Shown piece by piece: positions 1 to 10,687 of a stretch of 64,000 nt of DNA (within the stretch, counting starts at the first letter, position 1; each line of letters begins with the position of its first letter). The notes under the pieces were generated by a model. The model was not told the DNA's origin. It saw only the letters and a list, made by a program, of their open reading frames with translations, and did not search any database. A program made the translations under genes and the position numbers. Source of the stretch: Sclerotiophoma versabilis. Its lineage: Eukaryota > Ascomycota > Dothideomycetes > Pleosporales > Didymellaceae. The stretch lies in contig JAAROD010000080.1 of the NCBI GenBank assembly GCA_012274445.1, forward strand, positions 248,001 through 312,000. Direction: 5' to 3'.

Positions 1-2541
1 GGTGAAGATTCGTCAGCTTTGTTACGGTAAAACGGTTCGTCCTTATAATGGTATTGTGGAACCGTGGCATGTTTTAATATAACGTCCTCTTACTGTTTGT
101 GTATGCCAGTTTTCTTTGGAATGAGACGTGGAAGTGAGATACGTTCTACAATCCTCGGTCAATCTTCCACGCACTTGACCACCGCCGCACTTGTCCTCTG
201 TCTGCCGTGTGCCGTGTGCCATCTCGCCTCCAATCTCGAAGTTGCGCGGCTTTGACGCTATCTTGCCTCCCCGTGGGGCTGCTGCATGCATCTGCACTCC
301 GCTCAACAGCGCGAACGACATGTCTCGTGTTGATCGTGCTCTCAAGAAGCGCGTGTCATCCTGACTGCGGTCGTACTGGGACCCAAGAGGAGGCTTTGGA
401 GACTGCGATACAATGCTTGCCCATTCGACCTGTCTGGCCGTTCTGGATATTCACATTGTGCCAGAGGTTTATCAGCCGTGGCCAGCAACGAGCACGTTAC
501 GTGACGGGTTGCAGAACGAAATGTTTCCGCAACTTTGAGGCGTAGTGCGGATGCACAGCGTGCATTTGTAAGCGGACTACGATCTCGAGTATCGGGCCAT
601 GATGTTCGGATGTGTGCATATGCGATGGTGGGTCCTGGGGCCTGTCCTCGAAAATGGGGGGATTGAATAGGGTTAGAGGGGTACTTAGTAGGTGGTGGAG
701 GGCGCTCAACACCATGTTGATGGGCGGGAAGATCTGGGGTGTTGGTGAATGGGGAAAACCTGGTTTACTTTTGCAAGGGACAAAACTGAGGAAACTCTTG
801 AGAGTGACGAATGGTTACCCTTCGCGTTGGACGAGCTCATGGCTCAGGTGTTAGCACGACTGTAGAACGGAGTTTCTTGTTCTCTGTTCAGAGCGTAACA
901 AGAAGGATTGTTTCAGGAAAGGCAGACTCGTCTCGAGGAGCGTGGATGTCACAGATCAGAGACAACAAGAAAGAAGTCAAAATTGACTTTCGCCGCCGAA
1001 ACAGTGGTAGTATACAGAGAACGACGGCCCACCCCATTGGTTTCCCTCACCCAGCACGAACGAGCAGGAACGGATTTGTGCATCATCAAAGTCATATAGA
1101 AAGGCTCCAGCTCCACTTTTTCTTGGCCCCACCTCTTTTCAGACTTCTCGCAGAAAATGTCCTTGTTACCAGGTACGTCAAATCTCATGCTTACTTCCGC
1201 TGGTCTCTCCTGGTTTGATGCAGTCTCTGCCGCTCTCAATTGTAATGCATCCATGAAACGGCGACGAGTTCGTTCGAGAAAGCCGAAGACGATGCTAATC
1301 GAGACGATCTTGAAACCAACTCAGGCTCGTCAAACTGGATCGATTCCGATAAACACCTTGATCAGACATGTCTCTCCAAACTGGTGCCTGGGCGTCACGC
1401 GAGTCGATCACTGTCTGCTGAAGGGCTTGGAAAATGGGAAAGCTATGTCTGCGCAGTCCTAATAGTATTAATGAGGCTAACTGTACAAATCAGGACTATT
1501 AGATTGTCAAGTTGGCAGGCGGCGGAACACGAATTTGCTGCCTGAAATACTTCAGCAAGGAGGGCACTAGGTACTGTTGGTGGAGGATCAAGGTGCCGCT
1601 GGTGTGATCTTGATGTTGAATCGGCTACTAATGTCTTTGACTTCTATGGAGCTGTTTCGCGCTCGGGAAGGCCGTCAGTACATTGATTCTTTCCATGCTG
1701 CTTTTCTCGAGCCTCGTCACTCATCGCAGAACAAGGTCTGGGATTTCAACATTCGAAAATATAGTATAGTCGAGCATAAATGGCAAGTTTCGTTCTGCCA
1801 GCTCATGTAACCGACTTCTCACCATACCTACTAGTATCGATCGCACACAGCAGCACCACACGACGGTCATGCTGACGCAATGGCAGTGACGAGGAAACAG
1901 CAGAAGCACGGGAACGTCGGGCAAATCGAGCGGAAAAGCTCTTCTGAGTCTGCAAAACGGATAGTGTATGACATGCATAAGATTTGGAAGTGCTCAGCAC
2001 CACTTTCAGTGGCTGATGACTAGGGTACGGCATTTTGTTGAACATCTCGTCAATAAAGGTACCAGCATCACACTTGGCAAGACTTTTGTGAGGCCATCCA
2101 ATATATCGAAGAGATTACATTGAACACATCAAAACGCTCAACAAGCATCGGCCGAATCGTTCTTGCCTGCCTATCTTAGCGTACTGCAAAAGAAAGCATA
2201 GTACGAAAATCCTGCTAGCAATTTCTGCTTCAGCAGTCGAACAGGACTTTATCGCGGCACCACAACGGTTGTGCGGAAGGCTGGACTATTTTGAGCCTTC
2301 CGCCCAAGCAAGAGGCTGAATTTTAGCGTTCCCATTGGCCTCTTACCAACTTAGGCAACCAGCAAGGGTTGTGGTGTAGATTAATCTGTCGGCAATCCGG
2401 CGCTAGCGGCACGATCCTGGCTGCTGATTGGCTGTGTACGCTTTGTGTACTGCGAGGCTGCCTTGGTATCTTGGCAGCGCAAACAGGTATATTATCAGGC
2501 GACCTCGCCTGAAGTCGAGGGAGCTCTAGCAAGACAACATC
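1..2541. other. Gene-poor left flank
   Basis: No open frame here has a recognisable domain. The only gene-like hint is an intron-shaped segment at about 1172-1223 (GTACGT donor, internal CTTAC, GCAG acceptor). It would join a short ATG-started exon at 1157 to a frame ending at 1462, giving a basic peptide of roughly 84 residues with no recognised relatives. A second frame over about 1264-1540 is acidic and also open but has no ATG. I read this as spacer or a decayed gene. Confidence 0.4.
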
Positions 2542-4054
2542 ATGACGAAGGAAACAGTGAAGTACTCGGATGAATATCCACCGGACTACTCTGGTCAGGA
2601 CCAACAAACGCCGAAGCGGAGGTGGTGGTGGAGAAAACGAGTCTGGATGCCGATACTTATCTTGATCATCTTGTTCACATTTGGCATAGTCTTCGGTGCG
2701 GTATATGGTGTGAAGAATTCTGAGTCTGAGTGAGTAAAACGCCGTCACCTTCCCAAGCTGAAACGCTAACATCACTTAAAGGGTCAGGGAGAGCGACCAT
2801 GACCGGTTATTCGCCGCCCAAGGCTGGAATTCAACCTCTTACTCCAGCCGAGCAAGTTATGCAGCGACTGGCACTTCTTCAGCAGGATGGGGGAATCCCG
2901 TGGTTACTCCCACACCAACAGGCTCCTATCCCTACCCCACGCCCGGACCACCGCAGTCTTCCGGCTCCATGTTGAGCCCCCAAGGACAAGTACCGCGGGA
3001 CATTAGCGCCGCTGTAGGAGCTTCGGCATTGATTCTTTGGGATCTGCGCTCCGAAGGCAAACTCTGGAAGAAAGACTATGGAGGTACTTGGGAGGTCTAC
3101 AACGACCGCCAATTTCTCGTCGCGCCCATAACCGTCAGTACTAGCGAGTCAACACAGACAGCAGTCTCGGTTGACGGAATCAGCGGCCGCATCGTGTACA
3201 CGCACTTCCATGATGGCCAGTGGGATGACTGGCAGGAACTCGAGTTCGGCGCTCAGTTCCTGCGCCGTCCAGCAGTAGTTTCGAGAGCACCGGGCAAGAT
3301 CGATGTCATTGGCGTTGACAATGAAGGACATGTGTGGATCGTCTCATACGACGGTGCTGAATGGAGCGAATGGACTGAGCTAGGCACCAACATTAACAGC
3401 GAAGTCACAGCAACATCTTGGGGTGAAGACCGCATCGACGTCTTCGTCAAAAGCGGTGAATCCGTGCTGCACAAGCACTGGACATCTGGCTCCGGCTGGG
3501 CAGCCTCCTGGGACGATCTAGGTAACCCGTTCTCAGGCTTCTGGGCCGAGCCAGGGGAAACCGCTTCTTCGCCGCTGGCTGTCTCGTGGCTTGATGGAGA
3601 CGACGGCGTTATCGACGTCTTCGTGACGCGCCGTGGCTCGAGTCACAAGCTGTTCAAGAACGGCGCGTGGAGCAAATGGACAGGAATGTCCGCCAGCCAC
3701 GAAGGCTACGAGTTTCCGGACACCCAGAGTATCGTTAGAGGCGATGGTGTAGATGGGCGTCCATTTGCGCATCTCATCTCCAGGGGTACGGATGATTGTA
3801 TACACTACATTGCGCACAACGGCACAGCATGGGGCTCTTGGACATACATATGGTGTAACAAGATTCCGAGGAATGACTATCCGACAGAGTTTAAGCCTAC
3901 TTTTATGGCTGGTGGCGGAAGCGGGAGTGTGGATTTGGTGGTTAGGGATCTGGAGAACAATGTTCTGCGGTTGGAGGTGCAGGGTACTGGTCCAGATGAT
4001 TGGGTATACGATTCTTCGAATGATAAGTGGGAGAATTTGGGACAGCCGGCATGA
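2542..4054 (+). CDS. Membrane-anchored fucose-lectin-like beta-propeller protein
   Basis: Two exons (2542-2729 and 2782-4054, intron GTGAGT...TTAAAG with a CTAAC branch site) encode 486 residues. The N-terminal tail of about 34 residues ends in a Trp/Arg/Lys cluster. It is followed by one hydrophobic helix (about 35-56), so the topology should be type II with the bulk of the protein outside or in the lumen. A Ser/Thr/Pro-rich linker follows, then a propeller made of repeated blades. Seven Trp-containing blade motifs are visible (W..TWEV, W.DWQELEFG, W.EWTELG, W..SWDDLG, W.KWTG, W.SWTYIW, KWENLG), alternating with I/V-D-V-F/I-V strands. This matches the fungal fucose-specific lectin / PLL-type superfamily. 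Sugar specificity cannot be read from the sequence. The first ATG keeps the anchor. The superfamily call is firm, and fucose binding is inferred from relatives. Confidence 0.85.
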
Positions 4055-5297
4055 GGATATCAAACGTCTCGATGTAAGATTTGTAGATTAGCAGTAGCAT
4101 TGACGCAACATCGAGTTTCAGGGCTGTCGGAACTCTCAAGCGTACTGTAGTTATTCAAACAAAGAACGCAGGGCTACAAAAGCTGGTCGAACATGTCTCT
4201 TACGGATTTCCTTGATCAGCTATCACTCCAAAACCTCCACTGTGTTGTTGGGTCGTACCCTCATAACTCACCAGCAGGTTGTGAGTCATTGTTATCGCCC
4301 ACTGATCTTCACTTCTTCAAGACCGCTCATCAGTACTCTCAATCAGCACGATGTTCATAGACTTCTGCAACCTGTTCCCCGTGCCGGTTGTCGCTCTACT
4401 GAATTGATCATCTGGCAATACCTTATCTTCAAGGGCGGAGAGGTTCTTCTTTCTCGACAAAGGATTCCTGATCCCAAGCAAAGATGAATTTTATCATCTT
4501 CTCACGTTCGCTCTCTTCGAGTATCCTCCTCGCCGTCAGTGTCACACACTACCCTCATCTTCCTTCCAGATCTCCGATGATCCAAACCCGCGAAATTTCA
4601 AATATTCCACTTGGATTCCTCCCTTATTGATCGAAAGATCTCGTCGAGTGCGACTTCATCACCTAAAAATGTCTGACTGTGTTGTATCGCAGGAATGCCA
4701 TGGAAACGGCATTGACTGCAGCATACTAGGGTTAGCCACTTCATTTTCCTTCTCGTTGTGATAAACGAGCCTTCTCAGCCATAAGGTTGTTGTATATGAG
4801 GACTACCCTGCTGAACGCTGGGGGTAATGCTGCTTTCAAAGCCAGGCAGTGGCTTTACGGACATCAAGTTCTGCATCCAGAGCTAGCTCTGGTGCATTCT
4901 AAAATGGTTCCTTCGTCTCAATTGCTGTCCACATCTGGTGTACCCCTCATTCGTTGGAAATAGTAAGAGCGCGAAAGTGAGATCGGTGTCTTCGTTCGTG
5001 CATGTCTTGATACTAGAGTGAAGAAGTTGACTATGGTGGTTTTGGTAGGCGAGGATCAGTGTGTCGAGAAAAGAAGTTGGGACAGAGGAGGTCAAGGCAG
5101 ACTCGATCTGAATGTTACTCCGCCTACTACTATCCTCGCGGCACAGAATTCTACTTTGTAGATACAAGTCGGCGAGAACGCTGGCTGGAGACAGTCAATG
5201 AATCAAGAAGGTCCAAGAATTAAGTATAGTTCTCTTTGCGACTTGTTTACCAAGTTCTAGTTCTACCCTCTATATCCAGAGCTGTTCTATCTCATCA
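4055..5297. other. Intergenic, no supported gene
   Basis: This 1.2 kb stretch lies between the 3' ends of the convergent lectin and dehydratase genes. The longest open frames (about 90 residues, at 4212-4487 and 4883-5167) have no motif, signal peptide or splice structure that supports them. It should hold two 3' UTRs. Confidence 0.5.
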
Positions 5298-6317
5298 TTA
5301 CGCCTGCTGTTTCAATTCCTCTTCCCAGGTCTGCAGCATGTTGGCAGAGATGTTCTTTCCACCACACACCACAATCACCACCTTGCTCGCCTCTGTCAGC
5401 TCCGGCAGCATCCGCTTCAGCCTCCCTCCATAGCACAACGCAAGAGAAACACCACAAGACGCCTCAACCATGATCCTCTCGTCATCCGCAAACCTGACAC
5501 ATCCCTCCATAGCCTCCCTATCTGTCAACACCACGCTCTTCACAGCATCGCTCTTCGCAAACTCATAGGCCGTCTCCGCAACCGTTCTCGCTCCAAGCGT
5601 CGTCGCAATGCTCGTAATTGCAGGCAGGGTACTCAGCCTGCCCTCTCTCAGCGACAAAGCCAACGAATCCGCCCCCTCCGTCTCAACAGCAACAACCCTC
5701 ATCCGCTCCCCCATCTCTCCCGCCCGTTTCCTACCACGCATAACCCCACTAAACAGCCCACCGCCACCCACACTGCAAACCAGCACATCAGGCGCCAGCC
5801 CAAGATCCTCAAGCACCTCATCCACAATCGTCGCATTCCCATCCCAAATCTCCTGCGCATCAAACGGCGGCACATAAACCGGCGTCTCGCCCCTCTCCCG
5901 CGCCGCAGGGATAACAATATCCTTCAAATACGCATCCGCCTCGTACCAGCTGGTGCCCTGCTGAACCACGTCCGCTGCGCCCGCATCCCGGATCTTACCC
6001 ATCATGAACGCGCTTGTGCTCAGCGGCACAACGATGGTCGCTGGAGATCCCAGCGAGACGGCCGCGCAGACACATGCTAGCCCTGCGTTTCCGCCCGAGG
6101 AAGAGTAGAAGTGGATTTTCTCGCGGTCTGAGCGCGCTGGGGCGGAGAGGTGTGAGAGGAGTAGGTTGCCAATGCCGCGGGATTTGAAGGAACCGGAGGG
6201 TTGGAGGTTTTCTAGCTTTAGGTAGATTTGACATCTGGCGGATTTGGAGAGTGTGGGCGAGTGGATTAGGGGTGTGCGCCGCCAGGGCTGGGGCAGGCTG
6301 TCCTGGGGAGGAGACAT
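5298..6317 (-). CDS. PLP-dependent L-serine/L-threonine dehydratase
   Basis: A single uninterrupted exon of 339 residues, the usual length of catabolic serine/threonine deaminases that turn serine into pyruvate (or threonine into 2-oxobutyrate) plus ammonia. The fold-type II PLP signature is clear. The Schiff-base lysine lies in SGSFKSRG at Lys45, the Asn-containing SSSGGNAG loop at about 72-79 contacts the cofactor ring, and the phosphate-binding glycine run VGGGGLFSG is near residue 185. There is no C-terminal ACT regulatory domain, which favours the catabolic cytosolic enzyme over the biosynthetic mitochondrial ILV1. There is no obvious mitochondrial presequence. It is divergent from the acetyltransferase gene at 6813 across a 495-bp shared upstream region. 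Serine versus threonine preference is not decided by the sequence. Confidence 0.9.
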   Translation of the reverse strand: MSPPQDSLPQPWRRTPLIHSPTLSKSARCQIYLKLENLQPSGSFKSRGIGNLLLSHLSAPARSDREKIHFYSSSGGNAGLACVCAAVSLGSPATIVVPLSTSAFMMGKIRDAGAADVVQQGTSWYEADAYLKDIVIPAARERGETPVYVPPFDAQEIWDGNATIVDEVLEDLGLAPDVLVCSVGGGGLFSGVMRGRKRAGEMGERMRVVAVETEGADSLALSLREGRLSTLPAITSIATTLGARTVAETAYEFAKSDAVKSVVLTDREAMEGCVRFADDERIMVEASCGVSLALCYGGRLKRMLPELTEASKVVIVVCGGKNISANMLQTWEEELKQQA

Positions 6318-6812
6318 GTCGGGCGGTTTTGATGTGATCTTGATGGGGTTGTGAGGTGTTGGTTTGGGGATTTTTGTATTTGTGTACTAGATGTAATTGT
6401 AGGGCGTGGATCTACACTAGTGTGGTGTAGGTGGGCTTGTGGGGCTCCAAGCCATCCCGTCGGTCCACGTCCTTCGTCTTTCCACCACTCTTCGTCGTTT
6501 GCTCATCGCATCAGGACTATGTGAAGTTGGAGTTAAATTCCGGTGCTTTCGCGAAATCGATCGACAAGCTCCGTGATCACACCTGCATGCAGCCATGGCG
6601 CAATCTAACCAATGCAGCGACCTGCAAGTGCTTACCAGGACTTGCATCTCAACATGCCACTCCACTCGTCCTGACTCACGTGCACCAACCTTACTGCACA
6701 TCTTTTGACAACCACATCACTCAAAGCACCACACAGATTTCTACAACGGGACCGCGCCACACTTTCTCCTGCCGTCTAAGCAGAACACTGGATTTGAAGG
6801 ATACAACGCAGC
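6318..6812. promoter_or_regulatory. Shared divergent upstream region, dehydratase / GNAT
   Basis: These 495 bp separate the start codons of two genes transcribed away from each other, so both promoters must lie here. I see no canonical TATA box or clear binding-site cluster. Co-regulation is only a possibility suggested by the arrangement. Confidence 0.5.
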
Positions 6813-7817
6813 ATGACTCCACCACATATCATCCACTCGGCCGCCTCCCTCTCGGAAGCTTCGTCCCTCTGGTACCCGCTAATCCGCGATCTTGGATGGA
6901 ACCGCTCCCCCGCCGACGGCCCAATGCACTTCCACGCCACGCTCGACGGGAAAACCTGGCTCCTCATCACGCCTCAGCCTGCGTCGTCTGAGTCTAGCTC
7001 AGAGGCAGAATCAGATCCTGAATTAGTATCCACGAGCGGAACTCCGCAAGGCTGTGTCGTTGCCCTGCCGTACGCGAACGGGACGGGCTGGATCGGGTTC
7101 TTCATCATGAGCGCGGCGTGCAGGGGGAAGGGCCTGGGCGGCGCGCTGTGGCGCAGCATGGAGGAGGTGTGGGAGCGTGAGGGCGTTGAAGTTATAGGAT
7201 TAGACGGCGTGGAGGAGCAGGTCGCGACGTACACGCGTCGCGGCTTTGTGGACGTGGGCAGGATTCCGTTGATGGCGTGTTCGGCTGCGGACATCGCTGA
7301 CTTTGATAGTGAGGCTGAGGGGCGGATTGATGGAGGGCCTGAGGGGGTGTTTGAGGATGTTAGCAGGGCCAATAGGGAGCACATCGCTGCCGTGGATGTT
7401 GCGCACACTGGCCTGGAACGCAGGCGGTATTGGGTCACTTCTGATCTTTTGGACCAGGACGATGTGTTTGGCTACGCTTACTACTCCGATTCGAAGCTCA
7501 CTGGGGTTGTTCTTGCCCGTGGGTGCGAAGAGGGACATAGAGTTGGTCCGCTCTTTGCGCCTTCATCTGCTGTTGCTGCTCATCTGCTACGTTTGGTGAT
7601 GCTGCATCCTTCGGTCGCTGGGTCGACCGGGAGCCTCATTGCTGAAATCTTTGGCGCTAATGTGGAGGGGATGAAGGTGTTTGAGAGCCTTGGATGGAAG
7701 TACACTGGTCTGGAATATCATCGGATGTGGTACAAGGGCAAGGTACCGGAGCAGCAGAGTAATGGTGGGCTTGGGACAAAGGGGATGTATGCGATCTTCG
7801 ATGCAGCATGCGGATGA
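6813..7817 (+). CDS. GNAT-family N-acetyltransferase
   Basis: An intronless gene of 334 residues. The acetyl-CoA-binding motif A of GNAT enzymes is seen at about residues 105-120, where ACRGKGLGGALW fits the R/Q-x-x-G-x-G/A pattern after the strand GWIGFFIM. A second half (about 170-330) resembles the extra C-terminal acetyltransferase-like domain found in YitH-type two-domain GNAT proteins, with a strand-helix stretch around GVVLARGCEEGHRVGPLFA. A short Ser/Glu-rich acidic insert (about residues 58-75) interrupts the N-terminal domain. The acceptor substrate cannot be inferred; small-molecule amines or amino acids are typical for this architecture. The ATG chosen is the first in frame and is followed at once by the domain. 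Confidence 0.85.
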   Translation: MTPPHIIHSAASLSEASSLWYPLIRDLGWNRSPADGPMHFHATLDGKTWLLITPQPASSESSSEAESDPELVSTSGTPQGCVVALPYANGTGWIGFFIMSAACRGKGLGGALWRSMEEVWEREGVEVIGLDGVEEQVATYTRRGFVDVGRIPLMACSAADIADFDSEAEGRIDGGPEGVFEDVSRANREHIAAVDVAHTGLERRRYWVTSDLLDQDDVFGYAYYSDSKLTGVVLARGCEEGHRVGPLFAPSSAVAAHLLRLVMLHPSVAGSTGSLIAEIFGANVEGMKVFESLGWKYTGLEYHRMWYKGKVPEQQSNGGLGTKGMYAIFDAACG

Positions 7818-8141
7818 CAGGAGCAAGATTATTGTTTGAGAGTGCAGGAAAGCGAAAGGCATCATTTCACTGTACTGATGGACGACTCACCAGCCAATGA
7901 TTTCTAACTGCCTAATACGGGAGTGTTGCAAAAGTGTCGAAAGCAGCAGGAATTTAATTTGCCCTCCACCCAGTGAGCACCGAGGCAATGGCGGCCATAA
8001 GCACGAATGACTCAATCGCGCCAGTTGAATGTTAAGAAATGACTCAAGCACATGATTTTGAGATTTGCCCCGCCAAACTTCTCGACTCTCGACGCCCCTC
8101 CAAACACATTCCAACGCGCCGCAACGCGCAACCTACCCACA
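7818..8141. other. Short intergenic region upstream of CTU1
   Basis: These 324 bp hold the acetyltransferase 3' end and the CTU1 promoter and leader. The frame of the CTU1 ATG is open for 90 bases upstream but contains no earlier in-frame ATG giving a conserved start. Nothing else is seen. Confidence 0.4.
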
Positions 8142-9531
8142 ATGCCGCCCTCGATATGTGCCGTGTGCAAGACGAACCGCGCGCTCATCCTCCGCCCAAA
8201 GGACCACTCTAAGCTGTGCAAGCCGTGCTTCATCAACGTCTTCGAGACCGAGATCCACCACACCATCATCTCCACCAATCTTTTCCAACGCGGCGAGCGC
8301 ATTGCAATCGGCGCCTCGGGGGGCAAAGACTCGACAGTGCTCGCTTCTGTTCTCAAGACGCTGAATGAGCGATACGATTACGGGCTCGACCTGCTGCTGC
8401 TGTCGATCGACGAGGGCATCAAAGGCTATCGAGACGACAGTCTGGAGACAGTGAAAAGAAATGCCCAGCAGTACGACATGCCTCTGACGATCCTGGGCTA
8501 TGCAGAACTGTATGGATGGACCATGGATCAGGTCGTCGAGCAAGTGGGAAAGAAGGGGAACTGCACCTACTGCGGTGTGTTCCGCAGACAAGCACTCGAT
8601 CGAGGCGCATCGAGGCTGGGCGTCAAACACGTTGTGACCGGCCACAACGCCGACGACGTTGCCGAGACAGTGCTCATGAACCGTACGCCACCTGCGCCCG
8701 CTGCCCTTGCTGGTCTGGAAAAGCACGTACTAACACTATGCAGTACTCCGCGGCGACCTCCCCCGCCTGTCCCGCACGACTTCCATCGTCACCTCGACGC
8801 CCTCCCCAACCCCCTCCTCCGGCCCCGTCGCAGACAACACCAACATCAAGCGCTCCAAGCCCCTTAAGTACGCCTACGAGAAGGAAATCGTCCTCTACGC
8901 GCACCACAAGCAGCTCGACTATTTCAGCACCGAATGCATCTACTCGCCTGAAGCCTTCCGCGGCAGCGCCCGCGCCCTGATCAAGAACCTCGAGCGCGTG
9001 CGCCCGAGTGCGATTCTCGACGTCGTGCGGAGCGGCGAGGACATGGCGCGCCTGGTGCCCGGCAGCGACGAGGGCTGCGGCGGCGCCTGCGGGCCCAGCA
9101 CAGCGCCCATCGGCGTCGCAGAGGAAGAAGACGGCGGGTGTGGGAGTGCGGTGGGCAAGAGCATGGCGAGCGTGGAGCGCCAACTCGCCGCCAACGAGCG
9201 CGCCGCTGAGCACAACCTCGAGACCGAGATCACTTCCAGCCCTGCACCGTCGACACCGCCATCCACGACCTCGGTGAAAGGCCAGAAGAAGCCCCGCGCT
9301 GAACGCACCGGTGGCCCCAAGAAGAAAGGCCCGCCTAAGCAGGTCATGGGCCAGTGCGCGAGGTGCGGCTACCTCTCCAGCCAAGCCGTGTGCAAGGCCT
9401 GCGTGCTGCTCGAGGGGCTGAACAAGAACCGGCCTAAGAACGCCATCGAAGTCGGGTACGAGGTGCAAGACATTAGTCTGAACAGCGTAAGGGACGAGCT
9501 GGAGGCTGCGACCCTGGCTGCTGAGGGCTGA
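8142..9531 (+). CDS. NCS6: Cytoplasmic tRNA 2-thiolation protein 1
   Basis: Two exons (8142-8682, 8744-9531) encode 442 residues. The intron begins GTACGC and ends ATGCAG after a TACTAAC branch site. The protein is the CTU1/NCS6/ATPBD3 subunit that, with NCS2/CTU2, adenylates and thiolates the wobble uridine of tRNA Lys, Glu and Gln, using sulfur relayed by Urm1. Features in order are an N-terminal zinc knuckle (CAVC...CKPC), the PP-loop SGGKDS near residue 52, CTYCG near 145, and GHNADD near 170. The junction restores the conserved MN-LLRGDLPRLSR segment, which supports the splice choice. The C-terminal CARCGY...CKAC pair completes a second zinc site. An insertion of roughly 80 residues rich in Gly, Ser and Pro (about 300-380) lengthens it relative to yeast. 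It acts in the cytosol. Confidence 0.93.
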
Positions 9532-9910
9532 CCGAAGATATATCGAGAAGAGATCGAGTTGAGAAGTGCTGCAGAGCAACTGCTTCAACTGCCAGTCTGT
9601 CGTGATACATAGTCACGAGACATCGTTGCGACCATCCAAGCAACAGCGAGTATCTACGCTTCCCACGGCCTCATTCTATTCCGGACCTCATTCCACTTCA
9701 GAAGACGGCCGCAGAACAGCGCAGCTTATTGCGCCCGCACAGCAGTTCACCTCGTCCAGCCCATCAAATCCACCGTCACTCGAAGCATCACCCAGAAGAG
9801 GCGCGTGCCTGATACTCGTGCCTCACATTTCGGAGAATGTAATAGTACGCTATGATAGCAGACTAGCACTTTGCGCTATAACGATCGACAGGGTCACCCA
9901 GCCAGGTAGT

Positions 9911-9945
9911 CACAGTCGCAGTCTCAGTCGCAGTCTCAGTCGCAC
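9911..9945. repeat. 6/12-bp simple repeat (CAGTCG/CAGTCT)
   Basis: Alternating CAGTCGCAGTCT units are repeated about three times. It lies outside any supported gene. Confidence 0.8.
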
Positions 9946-10200
9946 GTGGTCAAGTGACACCCCTCTCCATCTTGCAGTGCACCTCGGTCAAACGACCACC
10001 AACATCACCCCAGGTTCTGGAAGCGAAGTCGCAGTCACCAAGGCTCTTATGCTCTGAGTACATTCAACGACAACATCAAAGTCAAAGTCAAGTCTATCTG
10101 GACTACATTGCACTCACTGCACGGCGTTCGCCGCTGCCGTAACTGCTTAGATCAGCTTGTCAGGAAACACTGCATTAATCAGTACGTTGCACGAGCGCGT

Positions 10201-10250
10201 AGCGAAGCGTAGCAAAGCGAAGCAAAGGGAAGCAAAGGGAAGCGAAACGT
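10201..10250. repeat. Five-copy 10-bp tandem array
   Basis: Five consecutive 10-base units of the form AGC(G/A)AA(G/A)(C/G)G(T/A) follow each other without gaps. The third and fourth are identical. No protein context. Confidence 0.85.
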
Positions 10251-10687
10251 AGTAGGGCAGCGCAGCTCAACAAAATAAAGCCGTACATAACTCAACAGAT
10301 CAAGTCCAATATAGATCAACAAATGAAAGGCCTACATAACTCATCGTGTCTTACATGATTCACGAAGCTACAAGCTTACAACAGATTTACAGCATTATAC
10401 TAGTCAATCAAACAGTAGTGTAGTTCGTGATGCGTCTCGATAGAGGAAATTAATGTTTGCAAGGTTGAAGAATGGATGAATATGCCTGTATGTACCAAGC
10501 GAAGTGATTGACATGTTGAATCCTAGCTTAGAACGCCATGCTACGCTGTGATACGCAGTGATAACGCCGTGCTACGCCATGCGAACGCCATGCTGCTATG
10601 CCGCTATGTACACATCCAAACCGCCAACGCCAGCGCCTCCCGTACCCAAATCGCTCAAACCCTACTCACATCATCAACCATGTTCTT

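Larger units (their letters stand above)
9532..10687. other. Intergenic with low-complexity repeats
   Basis: This 1.16 kb stretch lies between convergent genes. It has no supported gene but several short repeats: a CAGTCG/CAGTCT run at about 9911-9945, a five-copy 10-bp array at 10201-10250, and reiterated CGCCATGCTACG-like words at about 10530-10600. Confidence 0.6.
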
